A stretch of DNA of 64,000 nucleotides, taken from positions 1-64,000 of the forward strand of contig CP038129.1 of assembly GCA_004519485.1 (NCBI GenBank), read 5' to 3'. The DNA comes from Nannochloropsis oceanica. Its lineage: Eukaryota; Sar; Eustigmatophyceae; Eustigmatales; Monodopsidaceae. The position numbers were made by a program, and so were the translations under genes. A model generated the notes under the pieces. That model saw only the letters and a program-made list of their open reading frames with translations, was not told where the DNA came from and searched no databases. Below are positions 1 to 10,600 of the stretch, one piece after another. Numbering within the stretch: the stretch's first letter is position 1; each line of letters starts with the position of its first letter.

Positions 1-103
1 CCTCCCGTACCCTGACATCCGAAACTCCTGACCTTCTAGTCTCCCCCCCCTCCCCTCCCCTCCCTCCCTCCCTCCCTCCCTTCCCCCCCTCCCTCCCCCC
101 CAG

Positions 104-970
104 GAGTACGCGAACCACGACGGGATCCTTTACAAAGTCTACGTCCTCGGCGATTACATCCAGGTACGGCCCACCCATTCGCCCTCCCTCCCTCCCCACC
201 CCCCCCCTCCCTCCCATCCTCCTTCTCGTGTCCATCTGTCATGGTGCGGACACCTCCCCTCCTAGAGCTCACCGCCCCTCCCTCCTCGATCTCACACGTC
301 TCTTAACCTCCCCCTCCTCCCTCCCTCCCTCCCTCCCTCCCGTCCTCCTCCCTTGCAGCTCTTCGAGCGGCCCTCTCTACCGAATCTGGCACCGTCGGCC
401 TCACTGCGAGCCGATGTCGCCTTTGACTCCCAATTACCCTACCCCTCCGCCCAGGACCTCCTCCTCCCTTCCGATCTCCCTTCCGCCCGTGACGGTGCCC
501 GAGGGGAGGAGGAGAGAAGGGAAAGCGGCAAGGGCGACGGGAGAAGGGGTGGAGGGAGGACGGGAGGGCCGGTCGGAGAAGCTGCCCTTACTTCCTCCCC
601 ACCACCGCAAACGCCGGTGCCTCCCTCCCGCTCTCGCCCTCCCTCCCTCCCTCAGGTCCGGCTGGCCGCCCGCCTCTTGCGAGAGGCCTTTAACCTCCAC
701 CTCTTCGGTTTCGACGTCATTGTTCCCTCCTCCTCCTCCCCCTCCTCCTCCTCCTCTTTCCCCGTCAGACGCATAGGCGGCAACAAGGAAGAGGAGGAGG
801 ACGAGGGCGAGGGCGAGGACGAGGGCGAGGGCGAGCTGGTGATCGTGGACGTGAACTTCTTCCCCTCTTTCAAGGAGGTGCAGGACTTTCCCGCGCGCCT
901 CCGAAGCTTCCTGAGGGAGAAGACGAGGGAGAGGAGGAGGGAGGGGGGGGGGCAGGGCGGAGCGAAATGA
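104..970 (+). CDS. ITPK1: Inositol-tetrakisphosphate 1-kinase (ITPK), 3' part
   Basis: Last two visible exons (104..163 and 359..970) of a gene that begins left of the window. The first exon encodes a block ending NHDGILYKVYVLGDYIQ and the second begins LFERPSLPN, together the ATP-grasp core of inositol 1,3,4-trisphosphate 5/6-kinases, which phosphorylate inositol phosphates on the way to phytate and pyrophosphates. Further on, a block around 655-725 (LHLFGFDVIV) and one around 836-880 (VIVDVNFFPSFKEV) match the family's C-terminal lobe, where the Asp and Asn bind magnesium. Splicing is phase 0 (CAG|GTACGG ... TTGCAG|CTC). Oddities are two low-complexity inserts, one Gly/Arg/Pro-rich at about 500-655 and one Ser then Glu/Gly-rich at about 725-835, separating core elements that are close together in plant and animal enzymes. 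The protein ends in an Arg/Gly-rich tail. Family assignment is firm; the N-terminal part is not in view. Confidence 0.85.
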
Positions 971-1248
971 ATGTTGTTGGTGGCTAGGTGCCCAGTCACA
1001 AATAGAATGTTCCCAAATCACAAGTGCCATGTATCAATTGACATGTAAATACACAGATTGGAATGTAAGAAGGGGAACAAATGGACATGGTGATAAACGA
1101 AAGAGATGAGAAAGAAAGTAGATCGGTGTGAGAGAAGGGGGTAAAGGGAGGAAGGGAAGGAAGGAGGGTAGGAGGGAGGGAGGGAGGGAGGGAGGGAGGG
1201 CATGTGCCTTTCGAAAGGCTGTCAGATCAAAGACGGGACAGGCCCGAT

Positions 1249-1325
1249 ATTCCAAATTGAATTCCAAATTGTATTCCAAATTACATTCCAAATTGCATTC
1301 CAAATTACATTCCCAATTACATTCC
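1249..1325 (+). repeat. 12-bp minisatellite, about 6.4 copies
   Basis: Tandem copies of ATTCCAAATTNN, with the last two bases changing (GA, GT, AC, GC, AC) and the sixth copy differing as ATTCCCAATTAC. It begins about 280 bases after the ITPK stop, inside GC-rich DNA, so its AT content stands out. Confidence 0.9.
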
Positions 1326-1367
1326 TCCTCCGCCACTTACAAAGGAAGGTGGGGTGAGGGTGGAGGA

Positions 1368-1399
1368 GGAATGTAATTAGGAAAGTAATTTGGAATGCA
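1368..1399 (-). repeat. Inverted partial copies of the 12-bp minisatellite
   Basis: The complementary strand here reads as two to three degenerate units of the upstream minisatellite (ATTCCAAATTAC, then a TAATTACATTCC-type unit). Together the two arrays could fold into a hairpin with a loop of about 40-45 bases. Placed downstream of ITPK, it may sit in the 3' untranslated or terminator region, but that is only inferred from position. Confidence 0.7.
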
Positions 1400-2319
1400 T
1401 AAAGGAGGAAAGGGAAGGAGGAAGAGAAGGAGGAAGGGGAGGAGGGAGGGGATGGCGAGTGTGCAGCGGTCCGGCACAGTGCGGGAGAGGCAAGGGCGGG
1501 GAGGAGGGACAGAAGTAGAGGAAAGAAGAAAAAAGAGAGGGCGGCAGGAAAGAGATTTGAAGCGCACTGTGTCTTACATCCACGTCCCTCCCAGCACTCT
1601 CTCTGTCGCGCCCATCCATACATCGCGACCCCCTACTCCCACTTACAAGAGCCAGACGGGACACGGCGCTCACATCTTTCGCTTGTTTGTCGGGGGCTCG
1701 GGCTTGTCCTTGGACCTACAACATTCTTGCTCGTGTCATTCATGTTCTTTTTTCCTTTTCTCGTCCTTCTTCTGCTTCTATTTCTTCTTCTTCTTCTTCT
1801 TCTTCTTCTTCGTCTTCTTGTCTTCGTCTTCTTCAGCATGACTTCGTTTTCCCTCCTCCTTATCAATTTCGGCTTCGTCATCATCATCATCATCACCTTA
1901 TCCATCTTCTCATCCTTCTTGTCCTTCTGTTGCTACTGCCGCCGTCGCTACTGCCCGCTTCCTTCCTCCCTCCTCCCCCCCCACTGCCACACCCACCAGC
2001 AGCATATCCCACTTTTCTACCTTTTCATTAAGATCTCCCTCCCTCCCTCTTTCCCCCCACTCCCTCTTCGCCTCGGCCCATTCCTCCTTTCTCCTCCTCT
2101 TCCTTTTCTTCGTTACCCTCCTCCTCCCCCTCCTTCCCCCAGCACCTCGAGGCCCAGCTTTTTGCGTGCTCATTAATCCCCCTCCTGTGGATCTGCCATA
2201 AGCCGCAGTCGCTACGCCCTCCTAGTCCCTGCCACGTCCTCTTCACCTCACCACTCCAACCAAAGGCCACACACCCCTGAGTGAGGGAGGGGGGGAGGTG
2301 GGGAGGTAGGAGGAGCTCC

Positions 2320-3511
2320 TTACCCCATGCCGTACTCCTCCAGCCGCGTCTCCGGGTCCCTCGACACCTTCTTGTCCAGCATCACCGGGATGGCCAGCCC
2401 GTCGCCCTTGCAGTTGATGCACAGGACCGTCCCCACGCCCAGGCAGGAAGGACACGGCTCCTTCTCCACCCGCCCTCCTTCGCCCCCTCCCTCGGCACCT
2501 CGACGGATGCTTATGCTTTGCAGGCCGCAGCACCGAGCACACGTCAGCTGGCCTGAACCGGAGCAATAGGGACACTTGCTGCGTTCATTTACTGGGGACC
2601 AAGCGAGGGAGGGCGGGAGGGAGGAAGGGAGGAAGGGAGTACGTGAGATGGTCTTTTATTGCTGCCCTTCTGCCGCCTGGAGGCTCATGAACGAGAAGAT
2701 GGACCGTAAGAATCATTTCTTCGGCTCTTTTCTTTCTTCCTACCCGTCCTCTCTTTTGTCTGCCTTCCTTACCTCCCTCCGCCCCTTTCTCCCTCCCTTC
2801 CTCGCTGCCCCTCACCTACCTTGCCGCATCTTGACCTCAAGGGCCATGATGGTGCCCATGACCCCCACGGCGCCGCCCACAAAGCCCGCCACGACATCGC
2901 CCGCCACGTGGATCATGTCATAGTCCAGCAGAGGACCGCCTTGAAGGGCTAGGAAGGAAGGAGGAGCTCTTCTTTGTTGATATGATGAGGTGCGAGATAT
3001 TTGCCGGGGGGAGGAGAAGGAGGGGCGAGATCCACAGCCGCAGGAATGGTGGTGGTGGTGGTGGTGGTCGTCGTGAGGGGTGGAAGATGAGCAGGAGGAG
3101 CAAGGGGAAGAGTGCAAGAATTGAAAGAGGGCTGATGATCTTAGTCTTGTGGAAGAGGATGAGGACAGCGGCCTGAGGGCGTTGGAGGCCTGGGAGTGGG
3201 AGGGGAGGGGCAGCGTCGTGTGCAGGGAGGGGGAGATTGAAGGGATGGGAAACAAGCAGCACGCATAGGAGTAGGAAGCGGGAAATGAAACAGACACATG
3301 CTGGTGATTATGGTGTTGCTAGAACTTCTCTTACACTGCGTTCACCAGGCTTAAACAATCTCCTCCATAACATGTGGCACTTACCGCCATGAGCCAGATA
3401 GTCACCAAGAGGACGAGCAAGCGCGGCGTCACGCGAGCCAGTGCTCTCCTCATGTCCTCGCTTCACGAGCAGTGCCGCTTCTGGATCTCCCGCTGCTGCT
3501 GTTCCTTCGAA
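2320..3511 (-). CDS. DnaJ-type zinc-finger membrane protein (ORANGE/LQY1-like), 5' end unresolved
   Basis: Three exons join cleanly: one ending at 3385 (open upstream to at least 3511), 2820..2948 and 2320..2591. The middle exon encodes one hydrophobic helix (DVVAGFVGGAVGVMGTIMAL). The last exon carries four cysteine pairs typical of the DnaJ cysteine-rich domain: CPYCSGSG, CARC, CPSCLGVG and CINCKGDG, then a tail ending RLEEYGMG. One or two helices followed by a C-terminal DnaJ zinc finger without a J domain is the plan of plastid proteins such as ORANGE (a phytoene synthase holdase) and LQY1 (PSII repair), so a plastid thiol/holdase role is likely. The orthologue is not certain. The stop codon also forms a possible GTAAGG donor, so a further 3' exon cannot be excluded. 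A candidate leader exon lies at 3695..3832 (starts MGFSFLLVFCSTSL, donor AAG|GTAATG), but I could not close its phase with confidence. Confidence 0.65.
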
Positions 3512-4154
3512 ATGAGTAAATGTATGTGGGAATGAGAACGTGAGCGTAGGTGCAACTTGTTGGATAGGGGAAACGAGGCCTTACTACATTCTTGCTGGAG
3601 CCACGCACTCTCCCGTTCTGTTCAGATCAAGACATAGTAGTGGCTGCTAGGGCGCATTCTTCCACCTCGTTTCCAGCCATATGCATAGCATTACCTTGTA
3701 TTCGGAATGACGTGAGACGACGGACAGTTGACATCGCCCCCCCATGTCAGCGCGTGCATTGAAGCTTGACTTCCGGGTGGTGTGCTGTACCAAGCTGGTG
3801 GAACAGAAAACCAAGAGAAAAGAAAATCCCATTCCCTATGACAACATTGCTTCTCTTCCCTCGCGTGTGTTCCCTTCTTTTACACTTATTGTTAAAGTAC
3901 GCTTTGCTGTGTCCATCTTCTTGCCGTTAGTTTTTGGCCTGTTGTCTCCCTCGGTAAGAGTTAAGGATTCCACACCGCCCCAACTCTTACTGTCACATAT
4001 CACTTCACTCCTCCCCATTCCCCTTCTCCTCCTCCATGACCTCTCTCTTTTTCTCTCTCTCTCTCTCTCTTCCCCCCTCTCTCTCTCTCAACTCCTTGCT
4101 TTTCACTCCCTTCTGACCAAACTTGACGACACTCAGCGCCTCGGCCACATAACT
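3512..4154. other. Region upstream of the zinc-finger gene and 3' of the RING gene
   Basis: Holds the possible leader exon of the zinc-finger gene (3695..3832, minus strand) and, at about 4045-4090, a CT-rich run (CTCTCTCT) just past the RING gene stop. Nothing else recognised. Confidence 0.4.
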
Positions 4155-6464
4155 CTAAGCTTCCATCGTGACGATCCGCAGCACGTTGGATGAGCCAGCG
4201 GCCGCCTCTCTTCGGTCCTCATACATGTTCCGCCGCCTTTGCCGCTCAAGCCGTCGCTGCTGCTGCTGCAGGCGCGTTGAGTCCCTGTCCTCCTGATCCC
4301 CGTCCATTCCTCCCCCCACCCTCCTCCCATGCCTCGGTGCCATGGGCATGATCTGATCTTGCCCCCCCCGGAAAGACGGTGGGAGAGTAGCAGCAGTAGC
4401 CGCACCGGCGAGGAGGAGGTCGTAGTTGCACAAGGGGCACTTGGAGTGGGCCGTGATCCAGTGGTCTAGGCAGTCGTCGTGGTACGAGTGTCGGCATGGC
4501 AGCACGCACAACGTATCGCCCTCCTCATAGTCCGCCAGACAAATGCTGCAGTGCTTGTCCACGTGCGCCGTCTTTAGGAGCGGATTTACTCCTTCTCCTT
4601 CTCCTTCTCTTTCTCTGCCTCCTCCTTCGTGCCCCCCCCATCCCTCCCCCCCACCTTGCCGCCCTCCATTCCCTCCATCTTCATCTTCCAATCCCATCCT
4701 GCTGCTGCTACCCGCCCCCGACAACCAGCGCAACGGGATCCTTTCCTCCTTTCCTCTCTCCCCCTCCTTTCCTTCGCTCTCCCGGCGCCACTGCCCCCCC
4801 TCCTCCTCGCCCCCCACCGCCGACTCCCCCGGCTGCTTCCCCCCAAGCGACTGCGACGATGACGATCGCATCGATGGCCTCGTCTTCTGCCGCAACGTCG
4901 TCATGCTCCCTCCCTCCCTTCCATTCTCAACCCCCTCCTCTTCCTCCACCTCTTCCCATACCATCTCCGCCGTTGCTAGGGACACACCGCTCCCCCCCCC
5001 CTGCCATCCACTTTCCTTCCCTTCCCCCTCTGCTTCCTCCTCCTCTCCTCCCCGACCTCCCTCCGCCCCGAAGTAGCCACTGGAGCTGGAGTTGGATCGA
5101 AATGAAAATCTGACCAGGGCGGCCTTACTGTGAGGCGACAGCCCACGCTGCTGCTGCTGCTGCTGCTGCTGCTGCAGCCCTCCCTGGAGCTCCCCTTGCC
5201 TCCGCGCCTCCAACATGATGCTCTGCAACTCCTCCAAGTCGACCGACTCCAAGCCCCCCCTCCTTCCCCCCCTCCCCCCCTCCCTGGCGCTGGCGATGTG
5301 CTGCATCATGGCCACGTGCTCGCTGTGCATCGCCGCCTCGCGCAGGGCCTCCAGGCGGGCTTGCCTGACCCTCCTGGTCCACCAGATGTAGACGGCCAGG
5401 GCCAGGACCAGGGAGGTGAATACGAGTAGCTTGCTGTCGCGGCGTTGGAACGCCACCAGGGCCATTCGCAGGAGCATCAGGCCTCCAAACGACCAGAGGA
5501 TGAGGAGGTGATGCCGGCGGACGGCCGTGGCGCAGGCGGCCGCCAGGACCGATGGGGAGTAGGAGGTCGAGGAGGAGGAAGAGGAGGGGGGAGCGACTGG
5601 GTGCGGGGAGGCGCCTGTGTCGGTGTCTGCCGCCTCGTCCTCGTCCTCATCCTCGTCCTCGCCCCCGCGGTGGGGCAGCCTGGAGGCAGCACCGCCTGCG
5701 CCAGTCGCAGCGGCGGCTGAGTGCGCGCTCCTCCAAGCCCCGGGTCCACCTGGACGGAGGCATTGAGAACATATCCACGCAAACAAATGCCGCCTTCCTT
5801 CCCCTGATGCCGCATCAGCCGTCGTTGACACTCCTTCTGCTGCAGCTGCTGCCGCCGTTGTTGCCACCGCTGACGCGGTAGCAGATCCCCCCAGCGGGAT
5901 GATCACCATGCCCTCGTGCTCGTCCTCTTTGGCTTCCTCCCTAAATGCAGCAGCACCCGGAGGAGGTACTGCAAACGCTGAAGTGGGGGCAGTCCAGAGA
6001 GGCCTCCGTAAGACCTGTCCAAACAAACTTAACAACCCGTCTTGCCCCCCTCCCGCCGCCGGTGATGAGGAAGGTGCGGGCCAGGGTGATGAGGACGATG
6101 AGGTTCCTGGCGAGGTTGCACTCCTGCTGCTATTGGTTGGATCCACGCTACTTTCTACCCTCTCATTAGATCCTTCCACCGCTGTCCTGACTCCAGCTGC
6201 TGCTGCTGTTGCTGCTGTTGGTCCTCCTCCTGTTGCTGCTGCTGCTGCTGCTGCCGCCGTGGCTTGCTCCTCCTCCAGCGTCAACTGGTCCTCATTGTCA
6301 TCGTCTTCATCGTCTGACAACGAGTTCAAGCGTCCAGCCCGTCTTGAGATCATGAGCGTCACGTTGTTCACCGGCACCACCCCACGGGCGGCTGCATCAG
6401 GATCCGAGGAGGAGGCAGCGGCATCTTGCACGTCTTCTACGCCTTCCGGCAAGGACCGGCGCAT
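4155..6464 (-). CDS. Membrane-anchored RING-H2 E3 ubiquitin ligase
   Basis: Single open exon of 769 codons. Two adjacent hydrophobic helices lie at about residues 319-337 and 345-361, separated by a short basic turn, so both ends should face the same side, probably the cytosol. A RING-H2 finger fills residues 639-679: CSICLADYEEGD, then CRHSYHDDCLDHW and CPLC, with the C3H2C3 spacing of E3 ligases that recruit E2 enzymes. The rest is low complexity: acidic near 50-65, poly-Ala near 70-90, an acidic DEDEDE run near 270, poly-Gln near 425 and Glu/Gly-rich stretches before the RING. The C-terminus is rich in Gln/Arg and may be helical. The first ATG of the frame is used; an internal start is possible because the first 220 residues have no recognisable domain. 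Substrate and compartment cannot be read from the sequence. Confidence 0.8.
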   Translation of the reverse strand: MRRSLPEGVEDVQDAAASSSDPDAAARGVVPVNNVTLMISRRAGRLNSLSDDEDDDNEDQLTLEEEQATAAAAAAAATGGGPTAATAAAAGVRTAVEGSNERVESSVDPTNSSRSATSPGTSSSSSPWPAPSSSPAAGGGQDGLLSLFGQVLRRPLWTAPTSAFAVPPPGAAAFREEAKEDEHEGMVIIPLGGSATASAVATTAAAAAAEGVSTTADAASGEGRRHLFAWICSQCLRPGGPGAWRSAHSAAAATGAGGAASRLPHRGGEDEDEDEDEAADTDTGASPHPVAPPSSSSSSTSYSPSVLAAACATAVRRHHLLILWSFGGLMLLRMALVAFQRRDSKLLVFTSLVLALAVYIWWTRRVRQARLEALREAAMHSEHVAMMQHIASAREGGRGGRRGGLESVDLEELQSIMLEARRQGELQGGLQQQQQQQQQRGLSPHSKAALVRFSFRSNSSSSGYFGAEGGRGGEEEEAEGEGKESGWQGGGSGVSLATAEMVWEEVEEEEGVENGREGGSMTTLRQKTRPSMRSSSSQSLGGKQPGESAVGGEEEGGQWRRESEGKEGERGKEERIPLRWLSGAGSSSRMGLEDEDGGNGGRQGGGEGWGGHEGGGREREGEGEGVNPLLKTAHVDKHCSICLADYEEGDTLCVLPCRHSYHDDCLDHWITAHSKCPLCNYDLLLAGAATAATLPPSFRGGQDQIMPMAPRHGRRVGGGMDGDQEDRDSTRLQQQQRRLERQRRRNMYEDRREAAAGSSNVLRIVTMEA

Positions 6465-7607
6465 TTTTGACGCCGGTCGAAGCTACCTAAGGCACTCGAT
6501 TGTATGTGAGCAGTTTAGGGGCGTAGTATTATGGCAGGATTGCCGGGCGTGGGGTAGTTCTGGCCCTCCTAGAGGCACCTGATATTGGCTATGGCTGGGT
6601 TGGGGGTATTGAAGTCTGGGGCAGCAGAGCTGCACTCAAGGAAAAACTTTGCCTGTGACCGATGAGACCAGGCACAAACAAGGCAGAGGATGAGACAAAG
6701 CACTCTGCAGACACCTATACAAGGTCAGGGTGAAAAAGTGAATGTGAGTCGTGAGTACATGTGCGAGCTCTGGCTGTGATACTGACAGTGATGGAAGCAT
6801 CCAAGAAGAAAAAGCCAAAGGCCCGGAAGACGCGCGTCAGCAGATGCGATAAACTTGGCCAAGCAGCCTTTGCAGCAACCAAGCCCACAGACATTTGTAA
6901 AAGGGGTATGCGATGTCTCCACGCGACTGGGCAACGCAAGGAATTGTCCTGTAGACAGTTTGCCCTCCTCCATGCGGAAGTCAGGTATGCATGTGCCTCT
7001 CCTCCCGCCGTTCGGAAGAAAGAACAGCTCCAAAGCCGGCTTGCTCAGGATCGTAAACTCATGATAAACACACAATCGCATCAAGGGACTGGTAAAAGGC
7101 CATAAGAGACTCACCGAGGACCACAGAGACTCACTGAGACCCACATATCCATCATCAATTCGCTAGTTTTAATTAACTTTTTTAGCGCAGACACACATTT
7201 ATGCCCCTCTTTCACTCCCACCCGTTTCCCCCCTCCCTCAGCATCACCATCGTCACCTCCGCCCAAAAATAAGAGGGTGTTTCCACTACACACCTCGATA
7301 CACATATCTATCCCTGCTTATTTGTCCATCCCATATCCTGACTCCAGCCGAACAGCAAATTTCTTACTGATGTTCCTTATGTACACACTCCATGCACACA
7401 CACCCTCCCCACCCACACGAGCACACCAGACGTTTCCTCACAATCAAGTTATCTCCATGCATGAGAATTTGAGCTTCAAAATCTGGGTAATTTCGTCTGT
7501 GCCTTCCTGAATTCCCACGGCATCTCCTTTCTCCGAAATGTATTCCTCGGTTCATTCAGTTTCTATTTTTTTTAAATAAATGCTTGATTGATTTCCTTCC
7601 CCTACTT
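6465..7607. other. Intergenic, upstream of RING gene and downstream of CorA gene
   Basis: About 1.1 kb of mixed composition between two minus-strand genes. It should contain the promoter of the RING gene (near 6465-6700) and the 3' region of the CorA gene. Open frames of up to about 140 codons exist on both strands at 6725-7144, but none shows a domain, a splice context or a codon bias I would trust. Confidence 0.4.
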
Positions 7608-10600
7608 CTACATCCAGCTCTTGAGCCTGAAGACAACCATGATGACGACGATGGCGCTGCCCGTCATGAGCCAGAAGATGAGGAAGCCATCCGGGGACTT
7701 GAGTAGAGGGAAGTGCTCGAACTGCAGTCAGTAGGATTGATAAGGGATGATCAGGAATTGATTGGTGATTAGTGATAAGGGATTGATTAGGGTTTGAATG
7801 GGATTGATTGGAATTTGATTGGGGTTTGATCAGGGATTGTTTGGGGGGACGCGTTCCACACGCAGTCAATGGGTAGGGATTGGGGTTCAAGGGAGGAAAT
7901 GGAGGACAGGATAAAGGTATATAGAGGACAAGAGGGTTCGGAGCAGAGACCGAATCTGCGTTGCAAGAGGAAGGAAAAGGAGAAAGGAGGAATGGAGGTA
8001 GGAGAGGGAAATCGCCAAGGGAAGAAGCAAGGAAAGCCTCCACGGGGTTGAAGCCGAGAGAGCGGGCCCACATTGAAGCCGACAGTCAAGCCGGCCGTGG
8101 CAGCCTCTTCGCTCCCACGCCCATCTCGACGAACATCACCAGCACCCTCTGGCACGCCCACCTCCACGACTACCTTGACCACCCCCAGCACGTACATTCA
8201 TGCCGAAGACACCCGTCAGGAACTGCGCGGGCAGGCACATCACCGTCACCTAGGGGTGTGTGTGTCAATTAATGAATGCACACATACGTGTTTTTGTATG
8301 TATAAATATTAGTCATGACTATGTATACATAAATAAATACGACTACAACTTTAAATATAACTAAATAAGGTCGTATAAATACACATTCATACAATGTGTA
8401 TGGATGGATATGACTTCTTCGCCCTCAACTTGTCCGACATCCCTCCCTCCCTCCCTCCCTCCCTCCCTCCCTCCCTCCCTCCCCCCCCCCCTGCCTGTTT
8501 CCCTCCCTACCTACCATGGTGAGGAGATAAATGACCTGGTTCATGCGGTACTGCTGCTCGTTCAGGTACTCGTCGTTGAGGGATTTGGCCCATCCCACCA
8601 TGGACGATGTCTGCTCCTTGAGAGCTAGGCAAGACGACATGGGCAACAGTAAGGTGATGGGGAGGGAGGGAGTGAGAGGCCCGTTGAGACGACATGAAGA
8701 ATAATAACGTCATGTAGTCGGGAGGGAGAGGGGGGGGAAGGGAAGGGGGCCAAGACCAGGACGAGGACGAGGGGGCCGTGACACGATCCAAGCCTATATC
8801 TTTCGCAGAGAAACAAAACGACGATTAACGACGATCCTACTGCTCCACCCCCTCCCTTCCCCCTTCCTCGCACCGTGAACGTGATCCCCAAGGTCTTCCA
8901 GGTGCTTCTTCAGCTCGATGCAGTCGTCCTTCTCCGTGGGTAGCTCCGCCTGCAGCCGCGTCGTCACAGTGCCCAGGGGGGACAACCACAGCAGCAGCAG
9001 GTTCACCTACGTACGGGCCAGGGGGGGGGGGGAAGAGAGTGAAGGAAGGGAGGGTGAGGGAGAATGAGGGATGGTGAGGGAAAGTGAGGGAGGGAGGGTG
9101 ATAGGCTAGACGTGCGCCCCCTTGACAAAGATGGGCCGAGGGCAGCACGGGCACGTCAAACACAGAGGAAGGGTGGTAGGATGGCAGGGAAGGAAAGAGG
9201 GCGGGAGAGAGGGAGGGAGGGTAGACGTACCTCGCGGATGATATGCTGGATGAGGTGGACAGACTCCAGGGAGGTTTTCCTCATGCTCGTCACGTCCGAG
9301 TGCAGGGCCTTGAGCTTCTTGCGCATCAGCCTGCCACGGAGGTGGGGAGAGAAATGAGAAATGGAGGAACCGAGAGAGGGAGGAGGAAAGAGAGAAAACT
9401 AACACCTCGCCCTTCTATAAATATGTCTATATATATATATTCTTCCTCAATGCTGTCCTTGTGTGTTGCATGGCCTTTCTTCCCCCCGTCCTCCCATCCC
9501 TCCCTCCCTTCCTCCCCTCCTCCCCCCCTCCCTTGCCTCAATATGGGGAAGAGCTCGTCCACGATGGAGTCGACAAGGGCATAGGCCAGGAAGCGGGGCC
9601 CGTTAAGCCTGATCTTGGACCCCGCATACCTTGGGGGGGGAGAGGGGGAAGGGAAAGAGAGACGGGCAGATTAAGAAGGAGGAGCGGAGGAGGTATCAGG
9701 AACTTAACGGATTCGGGCGCCCTCACTGCTCCCGGCGCATTGCCCCTCTTTATCGTAATCCACGTGCCCTCCTCTTCCTCTTTCCCTTCCATTTCCTCCT
9801 CGGTGCCGGACATGGTGGATGGTGGTATCCTTACATGATGCGGCCGAGCAGGAGGGAGTTGATCTCCGAGGGCGTCTTCTGGATGGAAATGACCGTGTTG
9901 CGGTCCTCGAGCAAAAATAGCGTCACCTGGCAGTGGGGGAGAAGAAGAAGGTGGGCAGTGCAGTGCAAGCATGAGGAGGTGGAGTGAAGGAGGAGGACGA
10001 CAAACAGCAAAAAGTAGTGGAGCGTGAGATGGGTGCCAAGCAGTCAAGAGCGCATGGAAGACATTTGTTCCCGGCCTGCCTTCCAAGCGGGTAATGAGGA
10101 GCTACCATCACAGTACTTGGCCTTACTCTCCTTCTTTGAACGATAACTCGCGGAAACAACAAGCATAAAAATGTGTTCCCTCCTTCCTCCCTCCCCTTCC
10201 GTCCACTACCCCCTCTTCCTTTACCTGCTCCTTGCGGATCTGGGGGTAGCCCTGCGAGGACTCGGTGAGGGTGGCCCGCCCCACGATGACCTGGTGCACC
10301 GAGCCCGTCTTGGTCGACTTCATCCGCTCCTTGTCACATGTCAGCACGTCTTCCAGCTGCAGCGGGTGCAAGTGGTACCTGCGGAGGGGGAGGAGGAACG
10401 GGAGAAAGAGGGCGAAGAAGGAGGGAGGGAGGGTTCAGGCGCCCTTATCATCACATTTGTTCCGCAAAGCATGCGAGGTGGTGGCAGGCAAACAAGCACG
10501 ACTTTCTGGTCTAATATGAAACCACCCAAGATCCCCTCCGAGGCTGAAACCCTACCTATACCAATCAATGCCCTCCCTCCCGGATGTCAGTCTGTCGATC

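Larger units (their letters stand above)
971..2319. other. Intergenic, low complexity, no supported gene
   Basis: Between the ITPK stop and the stop of the zinc-finger gene on the other strand (convergent 3' ends). It holds a GGGA tract near 1165-1200, a 12-bp minisatellite, purine-rich sequence at 1400-1550, a CTT/TCC-rich tract at 1745-1860 and CCCT-rich sequence to about 2150. Open frames here encode only homopolymer-like Ser, Arg or Leu runs and are not credible proteins. Confidence 0.6.

Noticed and set aside
1633-1905. Arg-run and Ser-run frames over the CTT repeat near 1.8 kb
   Set aside because: Direct translation of simple repeats on both strands.
2320-2322. The zinc-finger gene stop as a splice donor (GGG|GTAAGG) leading to more coding sequence
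   Set aside because: Possible, but the downstream frame reads as Glu/Gly/Lys repeats, and the stop gives a sensible C-terminus; kept only as an alternative.
5131-5429. Leucine/proline-rich and other long frames opposite the RING gene
   Set aside because: They run antisense to a gene with clear domains and reflect its poly-Gln, poly-Ala and acidic codon repeats.
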